This document shows, piece by piece, positions 32,890-45,841 of a stretch of 64,000 nucleotides of DNA. The stretch spans positions 62,001 through 126,000 of the forward strand of contig NZ_LQIS01000034.1 of NCBI RefSeq assembly GCF_001499905.1, written 5' to 3'. Position numbers and translations under genes: made by a program. Numbering within the stretch: position 1 is the stretch's first letter; each line of letters starts with the position of its first letter. Origin of the DNA: Mycobacterium sp. GA-1285 (GTDB lineage: Bacteria > Actinomycetota > Actinomycetes > Mycobacteriales > Mycobacteriaceae). Below the pieces are notes generated by a model that was not told the origin of the DNA, did not search any database, and saw only the letters and a list, made by a program, of their open reading frames with translations.

Positions 32890-33642
32890 ATGAGTGCCCG
32901 GTCGAAGGCCAAGGGCCAGTCACCGGCGGTCAGCGATGGTTCCGCCGACGATCCGAGCGTCGCCGCCAAGGCGTTGTCCCGGATCATCGAGCGCGGGTCG
33001 CGCGTCCAGACTCCCGCGGTCAAGGCGTATGTCGACCGCCTACGCGAGCAGTATCCGCACGCGACGCCCGCCGAGGTGATCAAGAAACTGGAGAAGCGGT
33101 ACTTGAGCGCGGTGATGGCCAGCGGCGCCGCCGTCGGGTCGGCCGCGGCGTTCCCCGGCATCGGGACGCTGACCGCGATGGCGTCGGTGGCCGGTGAGAC
33201 GGTCGTGTTCCTGGAGGCGACGGCGTTGTACGTGCTCGCGATCGCCGAGGTGCACGGGATCCCGACCGATCATCAGGAGCGGCGTCGCGCGCTCGTGCTG
33301 GCGGTGTTGGTCGGCGAGGACAGCAAGGGGGCGATCGCCGACCTGGTCGGTCGGGGCCGTACCCGGGGCGGCTGGGTCGCCGACGGGGCGGCCACCCTCC
33401 CGCTGCCGGCGCTGTCTCAACTGAACTCGCGGCTGCTCAGGTATTTCGTCAAGCGCTACACCCTCAAGCGAGGCGCGCTCGCCTTCGGCAAGACGCTGCC
33501 CGTGGGCGTCGGCGCCGTCGTCGGCGGTGTGGGAAACCGCCTGATGGGCAAGCGGATCGTCGCCAACGCGCGCGGCGCGTTCGGCCCCCCGCCGCCGCGG
33601 TGGCCCACGGTGCTCCACGTGCTGCCCGCACCGCGGGACTAG
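32890..33642 (+). CDS. Conserved membrane-associated protein (Rv1249c-like)
   Basis: This 250-aa protein corresponds by position and character to Rv1249c, next to kgd. A helical N-terminal region (about 20-75, with VKAYVDRLREQYPHATPAEVIKKLEKRY) is followed by a Gly/Ala-rich hydrophobic segment (AVMASGAAVGSAAAFPGIG, about 76-95), a longer hydrophobic helix (about 100-120) and a basic region with VGVGAVVGGVGNRLMGKRI. It looks related to EcsC-like membrane-associated proteins. An excellent AGGAGG ribosome site precedes the ATG. Function unknown; the conserved adjacency to kgd may be significant. Confidence 0.82.
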   Translation: MSARSKAKGQSPAVSDGSADDPSVAAKALSRIIERGSRVQTPAVKAYVDRLREQYPHATPAEVIKKLEKRYLSAVMASGAAVGSAAAFPGIGTLTAMASVAGETVVFLEATALYVLAIAEVHGIPTDHQERRRALVLAVLVGEDSKGAIADLVGRGRTRGGWVADGAATLPLPALSQLNSRLLRYFVKRYTLKRGALAFGKTLPVGVGAVVGGVGNRLMGKRIVANARGAFGPPPPRWPTVLHVLPAPRD

Positions 33643-33788
33643 CGGTACGTGTTCGGGGAGGTCGTTGTCGTGGTCTCGGCGATGCTTCGGCGCTAGCCTT
33701 TAGTCGGCGGATTTCGGGTAACCGTACAGAACCTGGCGAGCGTTGAGATGCGCTCGCGTGGAGCGAAGAATCGAGGCGAGTACCTACC

Positions 33789-37620
<3,832 letters not shown>

Positions 37621-37649
<29 letters not shown>

Positions 37650-37755
37650 GCGAAGCGAAGGGAACGCCGAGGAGTATCCAACCGGGCCGAGGCGTTCGCC
37701 TGAGCGAAGCGAAGGGAACGCTGAGGAGATCATCGACGAGGCGTTCGCCTGAGCC
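37621..37755. repeat. Duplicated copies of the kgd 3' end
   Basis: The 30 bp at 37621-37650, which include the kgd stop, recur exactly at 37724-37753. The 33 bp at 37635-37667 recur exactly at 37689-37721, and a shorter third copy starts at 37738. The result is three in-phase copies of the kgd C-terminal codons downstream of the true stop. Confidence 0.9.
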
Positions 37756-37775
37756 CTAGATCCTTGCGGGTGAGT

Positions 37776-37827
37776 CGCTTAACAGGTTGATCCCACGCAG
37801 CTGCTGCGTGGGATCAACCCCTTAGTG
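37776..37827. repeat. 52-bp palindromic element, copy 2
   Basis: Perfect 16-bp arms (37785-37800 and 37804-37819) are separated by a 3-nt loop, and the flanks are shared with copy 1 at 19446-19497 (42 of 52 identical, same length). It lies between kgd and the SDR gene and can form a very stable hairpin on either strand, so it may also end kgd transcription. Confidence 0.85.
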
Positions 37828-37884
37828 GGGCGGACCGGCGGTACCGGCTAGCCTCGACGAGTCAACCGACACGAGGGAGTGGTT

Positions 37885-38715
37885 ATGCAGGGCTTCGCCG
37901 GAAAGGTCGCCGTGGTGACCGGCGCCGGGTCGGGTATCGGACAGGCACTGGCGGTCGAGCTGGCCAAGTCCGGCGCGAGCGTCGCCATCAGCGACGTCGA
38001 CACCGAGGGCCTGGCGGCCACCGAGGAGCGGCTGAAGGCGATCGGCGCGCCGGTGAAGACAGACCGTCTCGACGTCACCGAGCGTGAGGCCTTCGAGTTG
38101 TACGCCGACGCGGTGGTCGAGCACTTCGGCAAGGTCAACCAGATCTACAACAACGCCGGCATCGCCTATGTCGGTGATGTCGAGGTGATGCCGTACAAGG
38201 ACATCGAGCGGGTGATGGACGTCGACTTCTGGGGTGTCGTCAACGGCACGAAAGCGTTCCTGCCGCACCTGATCGCCTCGGGTGACGGACACGTCGTCAA
38301 CGTGTCCAGCCTGTTCGGCATCTTCTCGGTTCCGGGCCAGGCGGCATACAACTCAGCCAAATTTGCTGTCCGCGGGTTCACCGAGGCGCTACGCCAGGAG
38401 ATGCAGGTCGCCGGCCATCCGGTCAAGGTCACCACGATCCACCCCGGCGGGATCAAGACGGCGATCATGCGAAATTCGACGGCCGCCGAGGGCGTCGACC
38501 ACGAAGGCCTGACCAAGGTGTTCGACAAGAAGCTGACCCGGACCACGCCCGAGGAGGCCGCCAAGATCATCCTCGACGGCGTCCGCAAGAACCGGGCGCG
38601 CGTATTGGTGGGGCCCGACGCGAAAATTCTCGATGCGATTGTGCGGCTCACCGGTTCGGGGTATCAGCCACTGTTCCTGACGGTGATGAAGCGGCTGGTG
38701 CCCAACAGCTATTGA
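37885..38715 (+). CDS. Short-chain dehydrogenase/reductase (Rv1245c-like)
   Basis: This 276-aa classical SDR has cofactor loop TGAGSGIG at the N-terminus, D after beta-2 (ISDVD, which favours NAD over NADP), NNAG, catalytic Ser in VNVSSLFG and YNSAK as catalytic Tyr/Lys. The C-terminal extension (ARVLVGPDAKILDAIVRLTG) is typical of the mycobacterial group that includes Rv1245c. GAGGGA six bases before the ATG at 37885 is a good ribosome site; a GTG two codons upstream is also in frame. Substrate not predictable. Confidence 0.93.
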   Translation: MQGFAGKVAVVTGAGSGIGQALAVELAKSGASVAISDVDTEGLAATEERLKAIGAPVKTDRLDVTEREAFELYADAVVEHFGKVNQIYNNAGIAYVGDVEVMPYKDIERVMDVDFWGVVNGTKAFLPHLIASGDGHVVNVSSLFGIFSVPGQAAYNSAKFAVRGFTEALRQEMQVAGHPVKVTTIHPGGIKTAIMRNSTAAEGVDHEGLTKVFDKKLTRTTPEEAAKIILDGVRKNRARVLVGPDAKILDAIVRLTGSGYQPLFLTVMKRLVPNSY

Positions 38716-38732
38716 CGCACGCTGAGGCCCGC

Positions 38733-38792
38733 GCGAGCGTGCCTAGACTGTCGAGAAATGGCGGCGTGTCGTATGCGGACACGCGCGCTCGC
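38733..38792 (-). repeat. 60-bp two-armed structured element, copy 1 (likely terminator)
   Basis: The outer arms are GCGAGCGTGC (38733-38742) and GCGCGCTCGC (38783-38792). An inner stem is formed by GCGTGTC (38764-38770) and GACACGC (38778-38784). The copy at 48352-48411 has the same length and a conserved right half. Both lie just after the stop of a minus-strand gene, preceded on that strand by a pyrimidine-rich CCCTC..TTT tract. Here it sits between the convergent SDR and lpqZ genes. Confidence 0.75.
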
Positions 38793-38809
38793 CGAAACAA
38801 AGAGGGTGG

Positions 38810-39652
38810 TTAGGAGTCGCCGAGGGGGTGTTCGGCGAGGAACGCATCGGCCACGTGGCCGGGGTCCGCCCCGTCGGCGACGTCGGCGCGCATCTCGGCC
38901 AGCGCCGCGGTGTCCAGCACACCGGCGATCTCGTTGAGGGCGAGCACCTGTGACTCGTCGAGTTCGTTGCGGCGAGACAGCGGCACCAGGTTCTCGGCGC
39001 GGATCAGCGACGTGCGGTCCGACAGCATCAGCAATTCGGGTGGGACGCCCGGAGTCGCGGTCGTCGTCCACGCGGCCGGCAACCGGCCGGAGCGCACAGC
39101 GTCGAAAGCCGCTGCGGCTTCGGGGAATTCGACCACCTTGGGTTTGCACGTACCGATCGTCGCCGGCCGCGGCGCATCGGCGACCGCGGCGATGGTCAGC
39201 CCGTCGCAGTTGCGCACGGCGGCGGTGACGTCGCGTCCGTCCCACTTCTCGGCCGTCGCCTCGGTCACCGCGAGCGCGGGCTTGTCCTCCGCCGACGTGG
39301 TGTAGTCCCCCGCGGCGACGCCCTCGGGCAGGGCGGAGACCATCTCGCGATAGACCTGCATCGGCGCGCGCGCCGCCGACTCGGGATCCAACCTGTGCAG
39401 CAACCGTCCGGTGAACCCGGGGACGACGCGGACGGTCCCCGAATCCAACTCGCTCAGCGGGTCGTCGGCGATCTTCACGTGGGCGGGGCTGCCATACGAC
39501 CGCAGCGCGGCGGCGTAGAGGTGGGCGATCATCGTCGCCTCCGGATCGGCCGTGGCGCCGACGGCTATCGACGGCTGCTCGGTGTTCCCGCCGCACGCGG
39601 CGGTGCCCGCCACGATCACCGCGACGAGCGCCAGCGCCAGCCGCCGGCCCAC
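38810..39652 (-). CDS. lpqZ: Lipoprotein LpqZ, substrate-binding protein type
   Basis: The 280-aa precursor has a signal peptide ending in the lipobox VAGTAAC followed by GGN, so it is a membrane-anchored lipoprotein. The mature part is an OpuAC/ProX-like periplasmic binding domain (IAVGATADPEATMIAHLYAAAL at the start, VREMVSALP-like YREMVSALPEGVAAGDY, DAVRSGRLPAAWTT). It corresponds to Rv1244/LpqZ. No transporter permease or ATPase gene is adjacent, so it may be an orphan binding protein for a quaternary amine or another ligand. It converges with the SDR gene and follows the malic enzyme gene by 6 bp on the same strand. Confidence 0.92.
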   Translation of the reverse strand: MGRRLALALVAVIVAGTAACGGNTEQPSIAVGATADPEATMIAHLYAAALRSYGSPAHVKIADDPLSELDSGTVRVVPGFTGRLLHRLDPESAARAPMQVYREMVSALPEGVAAGDYTTSAEDKPALAVTEATAEKWDGRDVTAAVRNCDGLTIAAVADAPRPATIGTCKPKVVEFPEAAAAFDAVRSGRLPAAWTTTATPGVPPELLMLSDRTSLIRAENLVPLSRRNELDESQVLALNEIAGVLDTAALAEMRADVADGADPGHVADAFLAEHPLGDS

Positions 39653-39658
39653 GAGCGA

Positions 39659-40855
39659 CTAGCCCCCCGACGTGTCGCGGGACGCACTTGCGACCGCCTG
39701 CGCGACGGCGGGTGCCACCCGGGGGTCGAGCACGCTCGGCACGATGCGATCGGGTGCGAGGTCGTCACCGACGACCGAGACGATCGCTTCGGCGGCGGCC
39801 ACCTTCATCCGCTCGGTGATGCGGCGCGCACCGGCGTCGAGCGCACCACGGAACACGCCCGGGAAGGCGAGCACGTTGTTGATCTGGTTCGGGAAGTCGC
39901 TGCGCCCAGTGGCGACGACGGCCGCGTACCTGCTCGCTTCGTCCGGATGGATCTCCGGATCCGGGTTCGACAGCGCGAACACGATCGAGTTCGGGGCCAT
40001 CGACGCGATCAGTTCGGCGGGCACGATGCCCGCGGACAGCCCGAGGAACACGTCGGCGCCGTCGAGCGCTTCGGCGAGTCCTCCGGTCAGCCCGCGCGGG
40101 TTGGTCGAGGACGCCAGGTCGGCCTTGTAGGAGTTGAGGTTGTCTCGGCTCTTGTGCACGATGCCCTGCGAGTCGAGCAGTGTGATGTCGCTGACACCCG
40201 CTGCCATCAGGATCTTCGCGCACGCGACGCCGGCCGCACCACAACCGGAGACCACGACCCGAAGCGAGGCGATCTCTCGCTCGACGACCTTGGCCGCGCC
40301 CAGCAGGGCGGCCAGCACGACGATTGCGGTGCCGTGCTGGTCGTCGTGCATGACCGGGCAGTCCAGCGCCTCGATCAGGCGCCGCTCGATCTCGAAGCAC
40401 CGCGGCGCCGAGATGTCCTCGAGGTTGACCGCGCCGAACGTCGGGCGCAGCCGGATCAGCGTCTCGACGATCTCGTCGGTGTCCTTGGTGTCGAGCACGA
40501 TCGGGATCGAGTCGAGCCCGGCGAACGCCTTGAACAGGGCGCTTTTACCCTCCATCACCGGCAGCGACGCCGCCGCGCCGATGTCTCCGAGCCCCAGCAC
40601 CGCGCTGCCGTCGCTGACCACCGCCACCATGCGGCTCGCCCACGTGTAGCGGGCGGCCAGCGTGTGGTCCGCGGCGATGGCACGGCTGACCTGGGCCACG
40701 CCCGGTGTGTATGCGACGGACAACGCCCGCTCGGTGTCCAGGGCTGCGTTCAGCGCGACCGAGAGCTTGCCGCCGACGTGGGCAGCGAAGATCTCCTCGT
40801 CGCTGAGCACGATGTTGGATCCGGTCAATGGAAGGTCTCTCACCGCTTGCGACAC
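39659..40855 (-). CDS. NAD(P)-dependent malic enzyme, short form
   Basis: This 398-aa enzyme decarboxylates malate to pyruvate. Motifs are LSVAYTPGVAQVSRAI (catalytic Tyr), GSAVLGLGDIGAAASLPVMEGKSALF in pieces, NLEDISAPRCFEIE (metal-binding E/D), VMHDDQHGTAIVVLA, the Rossmann GCGAAGVACAKIL, and ALSNPDPEI. The length fits the short bacterial MaeB-like/NAD-malic group, without a phosphotransacetylase domain. M. tuberculosis carries its only, larger malic enzyme (mez) elsewhere. Here the gene lies between mdh and lpqZ, where M. tuberculosis has toxin-antitoxin genes and a PE_PGRS gene. It is probably co-transcribed after mdh (51-bp gap). Confidence 0.94.
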   Translation of the reverse strand: MSQAVRDLPLTGSNIVLSDEEIFAAHVGGKLSVALNAALDTERALSVAYTPGVAQVSRAIAADHTLAARYTWASRMVAVVSDGSAVLGLGDIGAAASLPVMEGKSALFKAFAGLDSIPIVLDTKDTDEIVETLIRLRPTFGAVNLEDISAPRCFEIERRLIEALDCPVMHDDQHGTAIVVLAALLGAAKVVEREIASLRVVVSGCGAAGVACAKILMAAGVSDITLLDSQGIVHKSRDNLNSYKADLASSTNPRGLTGGLAEALDGADVFLGLSAGIVPAELIASMAPNSIVFALSNPDPEIHPDEASRYAAVVATGRSDFPNQINNVLAFPGVFRGALDAGARRITERMKVAAAEAIVSVVGDDLAPDRIVPSVLDPRVAPAVAQAVASASRDTSGG

Positions 40856-40906
40856 GGCGCCCAGGTTAACGACGAACTGGTAGGTAACCTAATCGCCCGC
40901 TCGTCC

Positions 40907-41896
40907 TCAGATCAGGCCGAGGTCCGTGACCGCTTTGCGCTCGTCGGCGAGCTCGGACGTGGACTTGTCGATGCGGCCGCGAGAGAAATCGTCGATCTCC
41001 AGACCCTGCACGATCGACCAATCGCCGTTCTTCGTCGTCACCGGGAATGACGAGATCAAACCTTCCGGCACACCGTAGGAACCGTCGGAGATCACCGCCA
41101 TCGACACCCAGTCGTCCGACGGGGTGCCCAGCAGCCAATCCCGGGCGGCGTCGACGGTCGCCGACGCGGCAGACGCCGCCGAGGAGGCGCCGCGGGCGTC
41201 GATGATCGCCGCGCCGCGCTTGGCGACGGTCGGGATGAAGTCGTTCTCGATCCAGTTCTGGTCGTCGACCACCTCGGCGGCGTTCTTGCCGCCAACCTCG
41301 GCGTGGAAGATGTCGGGATACTGGGTGGCCGAGTGGTTGCCCCAGATCGTCATCTTCTTGATTTCGGTGACCTTGACGCCGGTCTTGCGGGCCAGCTGGC
41401 TGATCGCCCGGTTGTGGTCGAGGCGGGTCAGCGCCGAGAACCGCTCGCGCGGGATGTCGGGGGCGTTGGACATCGCGATCAGCGCGTTGGTGTTGGCCGG
41501 GTTGCCGGTCACCCCGATGCGCACGTCGTCGGCGGCCACCTCGTTGAGCGCCTTGCCCTGGGCGGTGAAGATCGCGCCGTTGGCCTCCAGCAGATCACTG
41601 CGCTCCATACCCGGGCCCCTGGGGCGCGCCCCGACGAGCAGCGCAAGGTTGGCGCCGTCGAAGATCTTGTTCGCGTCGGCGCCGATCTCAACGCCGGAAA
41701 GAAGCGGGAACGCGCAGTCGTCAAGCTCCATCACCACACCCTCGAGCGCCTTGAGCGCCGGCTCGATCTCGAGCAGCCGCAACTCGATCGGCCGGTCGGG
41801 GCCGAGCAGCGATCCGCTCGCGAGGCGGAACAGCAGGCTGTAGCCGATCTGGCCGGCGGCACCGGTGACTGCGACCTTGAGGGGAGTTGTGCTCAC
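40907..41896 (-). CDS. mdh: Malate dehydrogenase
   Basis: This 329-aa NAD-dependent malate dehydrogenase is of the LDH-like/cytosolic type, Rv1240 orthologue. The Rossmann start TGAAGQIGYSLLFRLASG, ARPRGPGMERSDLL (substrate Arg residues), GNPANTNALIA, RLDHNRAISQLA and TIWGNHSATQYPD with the catalytic His are all present. It interconverts malate and oxaloacetate in the TCA cycle. It is divergent from corA, with the malic enzyme gene following it. Confidence 0.96.
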   Translation of the reverse strand: MSTTPLKVAVTGAAGQIGYSLLFRLASGSLLGPDRPIELRLLEIEPALKALEGVVMELDDCAFPLLSGVEIGADANKIFDGANLALLVGARPRGPGMERSDLLEANGAIFTAQGKALNEVAADDVRIGVTGNPANTNALIAMSNAPDIPRERFSALTRLDHNRAISQLARKTGVKVTEIKKMTIWGNHSATQYPDIFHAEVGGKNAAEVVDDQNWIENDFIPTVAKRGAAIIDARGASSAASAASATVDAARDWLLGTPSDDWVSMAVISDGSYGVPEGLISSFPVTTKNGDWSIVQGLEIDDFSRGRIDKSTSELADERKAVTDLGLI

Positions 41897-42014
41897 GTCA
41901 GATGCTCCTTGGACAGATGTACGTTGCCCGCACGCGGGCGGATTGCGTCGGGAACGAAACTAGCAGGCAGCCGACGCGTCCAGCCGCGTAGCATCGACCA
42001 CGGCCCGAAACCGG

Positions 42015-43145
42015 GTGTGCGTTGTTCAGGAAGGCTGCGCCGATGCCGTTGTCCAGTCCGGGCCTTCGTCGCGACGTCCGGCCGTGAAGAACAGCCGCGA
42101 CGGTGTGGCCGCCGACCCAGTCCGCGTGCCCGTGGCGCAGGCGACGGTGGACTGCGGTATCTATTGCGACGGCACGCGACTGCCCGGAAGCTTCACTCAC
42201 GATGCCGCGCAGGACAAGGTGCACGAGCTGCGCCAAGAAGGCAGGAACGCCTTCGTCTGGATCGGCTTCCATGAACCCGACGAACGCCAGATGCAGACGG
42301 TCGCAGACGTGTTCGGCCTGCATGCGCTCGCCGTCGAGGACGCCGTGCACGCACACCAGCGACCGAAGCTGGAACGGTACGACGACACCCTGTTCCTGGT
42401 GCTCATGACCGTCACCTACGTCGAACACGAGTCGGTCGCGAAGGCCCGCCAAATCGTCGAGACCGGCGAGGTCATGGTTTTCGTCGGCCCTGACTTCGTG
42501 GTGACCGTCCGGCACGGTCAGCACGGCGGACTGGCCGGGGTCCGCAAACGCCTCGAGGCCTCACCTCACCTCCTCGAACTCGGCCCCTATGCGGTGATGC
42601 ACGCGATCGCCGACCACGTCGTGGACGGCTACCTGGAGGTCACCGAGTCGATCGAAACCGACATCGATGCGATGGAGGAGGACGTCTTCTCGCCGACGAA
42701 GCGGACCGACATCGAATGCATCTACCTGCTCAAGCGGGAGATCGTCGAACTCCGCCGCGCGGTGGGCCCGTTGGCCACGGACTTGCAGAGTCTGGGTTCC
42801 GAGCACGCCGATCTGGTCGATGTCGAGATCCTCCGGTACATGGGCGACGTACTCGACCACGCCATCAAGGCGTCCGACCGCATCGCCGGCTTCGACGAGG
42901 TGCTCACCTCGCTTGTGCAGGCGGCGGTCGGCAAGGTGGCCATGCAGCAGAACACCGACATGCGCAAGATCTCGGCCTATGTCGCGATCGCCGCGGTGCC
43001 CACGGCGATCGCCGGCATCTACGGTATGAATTTCGAGCACATGCCTGAACTGTCGGCGACGTGGGGCTACCCCGCGGTGCTGCTGTTGATGGTGGTCATC
43101 TGCAGTGTGCTGTTCCGGGCCTTCCGGCACAACCACTGGCTCTAG
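42015..43145 (+). CDS. corA: CorA-type Mg2+/Co2+ transporter
   Basis: This protein of up to 376 aa has a large cytoplasmic N-terminal domain and two C-terminal membrane helices. The selectivity motif YGMNF (GMN) stands between them (IAGIYGMNFEHMPEL). Other family segments are VFGLHALAVEDAVHAHQRPKLERYDD and KVAMQQNTDMRKIS. It forms a homopentameric channel for divalent cations and matches Rv1239c. The exact start is uncertain: GTG at 42015 gives the length closest to orthologues, but GTG codons at 42084 and 42105 are possible. Confidence 0.95.
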   Translation: MCVVQEGCADAVVQSGPSSRRPAVKNSRDGVAADPVRVPVAQATVDCGIYCDGTRLPGSFTHDAAQDKVHELRQEGRNAFVWIGFHEPDERQMQTVADVFGLHALAVEDAVHAHQRPKLERYDDTLFLVLMTVTYVEHESVAKARQIVETGEVMVFVGPDFVVTVRHGQHGGLAGVRKRLEASPHLLELGPYAVMHAIADHVVDGYLEVTESIETDIDAMEEDVFSPTKRTDIECIYLLKREIVELRRAVGPLATDLQSLGSEHADLVDVEILRYMGDVLDHAIKASDRIAGFDEVLTSLVQAAVGKVAMQQNTDMRKISAYVAIAAVPTAIAGIYGMNFEHMPELSATWGYPAVLLLMVVICSVLFRAFRHNHWL

Positions 43146-43150
43146 AACTC

Positions 43151-43209
43151 GCGAAATTGCATTCCCGCAGGCGCCTTCTCGAGATTCCGCTGCCGGAATG
43201 CAATTTCGC
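43151..43209. terminator. Bidirectional hairpin between corA and the SUFU gene
   Basis: Perfect 15-bp arms (43151-43165 and 43195-43209; GCGAAATTGCATTCC and its complement) are separated by 29 bp that contain a weaker inner stem. The position, between two convergent gene ends and 6 bp after the corA stop, fits a shared terminator. The AT-rich outer stem has no T-run. Confidence 0.65.
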
Positions 43210-43216
43210 GCGGAGC

Positions 43217-43806
43217 TCAGCTCGGTTTGGCCGCCGGGCGTGCCGGATCGAGCACGTCGACGCCGTCCTGTTGCCACGCCTCGCGCATCGCGTCGGCACC
43301 CTTGAGCCGCACCCACGCGGCTTCGGTGGCGGTGATCGGCGTGGCGGCCAACACCTTCACCGGCTCCAGCGGGGCGGTCAAAGGCACATCGCCGATCATG
43401 CTGTCGCTCAACAGGAATGCGGTGAACGGGGAGGACTCCCACAGTGGTGTCTCCAGGTCGATCAACGCATCCGGCGCCAGGACGAGCCCTTCCACCGCGG
43501 GCGCTGCGGCCACGATCGCGATCGACCGGTGCAGCCCCCGCGGCGATGATCCGCGCAGGGCCACGCTCACCTCCGCGCGCGGACCGTGCACGACGTCGGT
43601 CACCATCTCGGTCGGGTCGAACATCGGATGACGTGAACAGCCCAGCGACACATAGTGTGTGACTCCGTCGGGGTCGGGCCCTAAACGAAGCACGTCGATC
43701 GTCTCGGTGCCCAGGAACGTGACGCTGGCCTCGTCGGGCTCGGAATCGACGCCGCGCTGGGCGAAATGCTCGCGCAGGTGAGCGCGAACCTTGGCGGGGA
43801 CGTCGA

Positions 43807-43810
<4 letters not shown>
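43217..43810 (-). CDS. SUFU-domain protein coupled to sugC
   Basis: This 197-aa protein is of the suppressor-of-fused (SUFU) domain family, recognised from the order VTHYVSLGCSRHPMF, GPRAEVSVALRG, AAPAVEGLVLAPDALI and PVKVLAATPITATEAAWVRLKG. Bacterial SUFU proteins are uncharacterised and sometimes act as polymorphic-toxin immunity proteins. The GTG start overlaps the sugC stop by 4 bp (GTGA), so it is translated with the trehalose importer operon. A role in that system is inferred only from this coupling. It converges with corA. Confidence 0.82.
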
Positions 43811-45000
<1,190 letters not shown>

Positions 45001-45004
45001 GGAA

Positions 45005-45841
45005 CTACCCCTTCACCGCGCCGGATGTCAGTCCGGCGACGATCCGTCGTTGGAAGATGAGGACAAAGACGATGATCGGGATGGTGATGACCATCGCGCC
45101 CGCCGCGATCGATCCCGTCGGTTCCTCGAACTGTGAACTGCCGGTGAAGTTCGCGATCGCCACAGGCGCCGTGATCGCGCGTTCCGTTGCGGTCAGCGAC
45201 AGTGCCAGAAGCAGGTCGTTCCACGCGAAGATGAACACCAGAATCGCCGCGGTGACGATGCCCGGCGCGGCGAGTGGTGCGATCACCTTGCGGAACGCCA
45301 GCGCCGGCGTCGCACCGTCCATCTTGGCCGCCTTCTCCAGATCCCACGGGATCTCCCGGAAGAACGCCGAGAGCGTGTAGATCGCCAGCGGGAGCGCGAA
45401 GGTGATGTAGGGGATGATGAGGCCGGGCCAGGTGTCGAAGAGGCCGACCGCGCGCTCGATGTCGAAAAGCGGTGTGACCAGGGAGATGTGGGGGAACATC
45501 GCGATCAGCAGGGCGACGCCGATCAGCAGCTGCTTGCCGCGGAACTCGAGTCGCGCGACGGCGTACGCGGCCATACCACCGATCACCACCGCGATGGCGG
45601 TGGTGATCAATCCGATACCGATCGAGTTGATCAACGCCGAGGTGAAGATGTTGCCCTGAAATATCGCCTTGTAGTTGTCGAAGGTGATTTCGGCGGGAAT
45701 CAGCTTGCCGTCCTTGACACTCGAGGTGGGCTTGAGCGACAGGGACAGGATCCACAGCACCGGGAAGAGCGCGTAGACGACGACCAGCACGTTGACGACC
45801 GCCCAACCGGTCGCCCGCGATGCACCGACCCGCTCAGCCAT
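45005..45841 (-). CDS. sugB: Trehalose importer permease SugB
   Basis: This 278-aa MalG-type permease has six membrane helices and the EAA loop FFREIPWDLEKAAKMDGATPALAFRKVIAPL (ATPase contact with EKAAKMDGA). The start MAERVGAS at 45841 overlaps the sugA stop by 1 bp (TGATG). It pairs with SugA to form the trehalose channel. Confidence 0.96.
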   Translation of the reverse strand: MAERVGASRATGWAVVNVLVVVYALFPVLWILSLSLKPTSSVKDGKLIPAEITFDNYKAIFQGNIFTSALINSIGIGLITTAIAVVIGGMAAYAVARLEFRGKQLLIGVALLIAMFPHISLVTPLFDIERAVGLFDTWPGLIIPYITFALPLAIYTLSAFFREIPWDLEKAAKMDGATPALAFRKVIAPLAAPGIVTAAILVFIFAWNDLLLALSLTATERAITAPVAIANFTGSSQFEEPTGSIAAGAMVITIPIIVFVLIFQRRIVAGLTSGAVKG

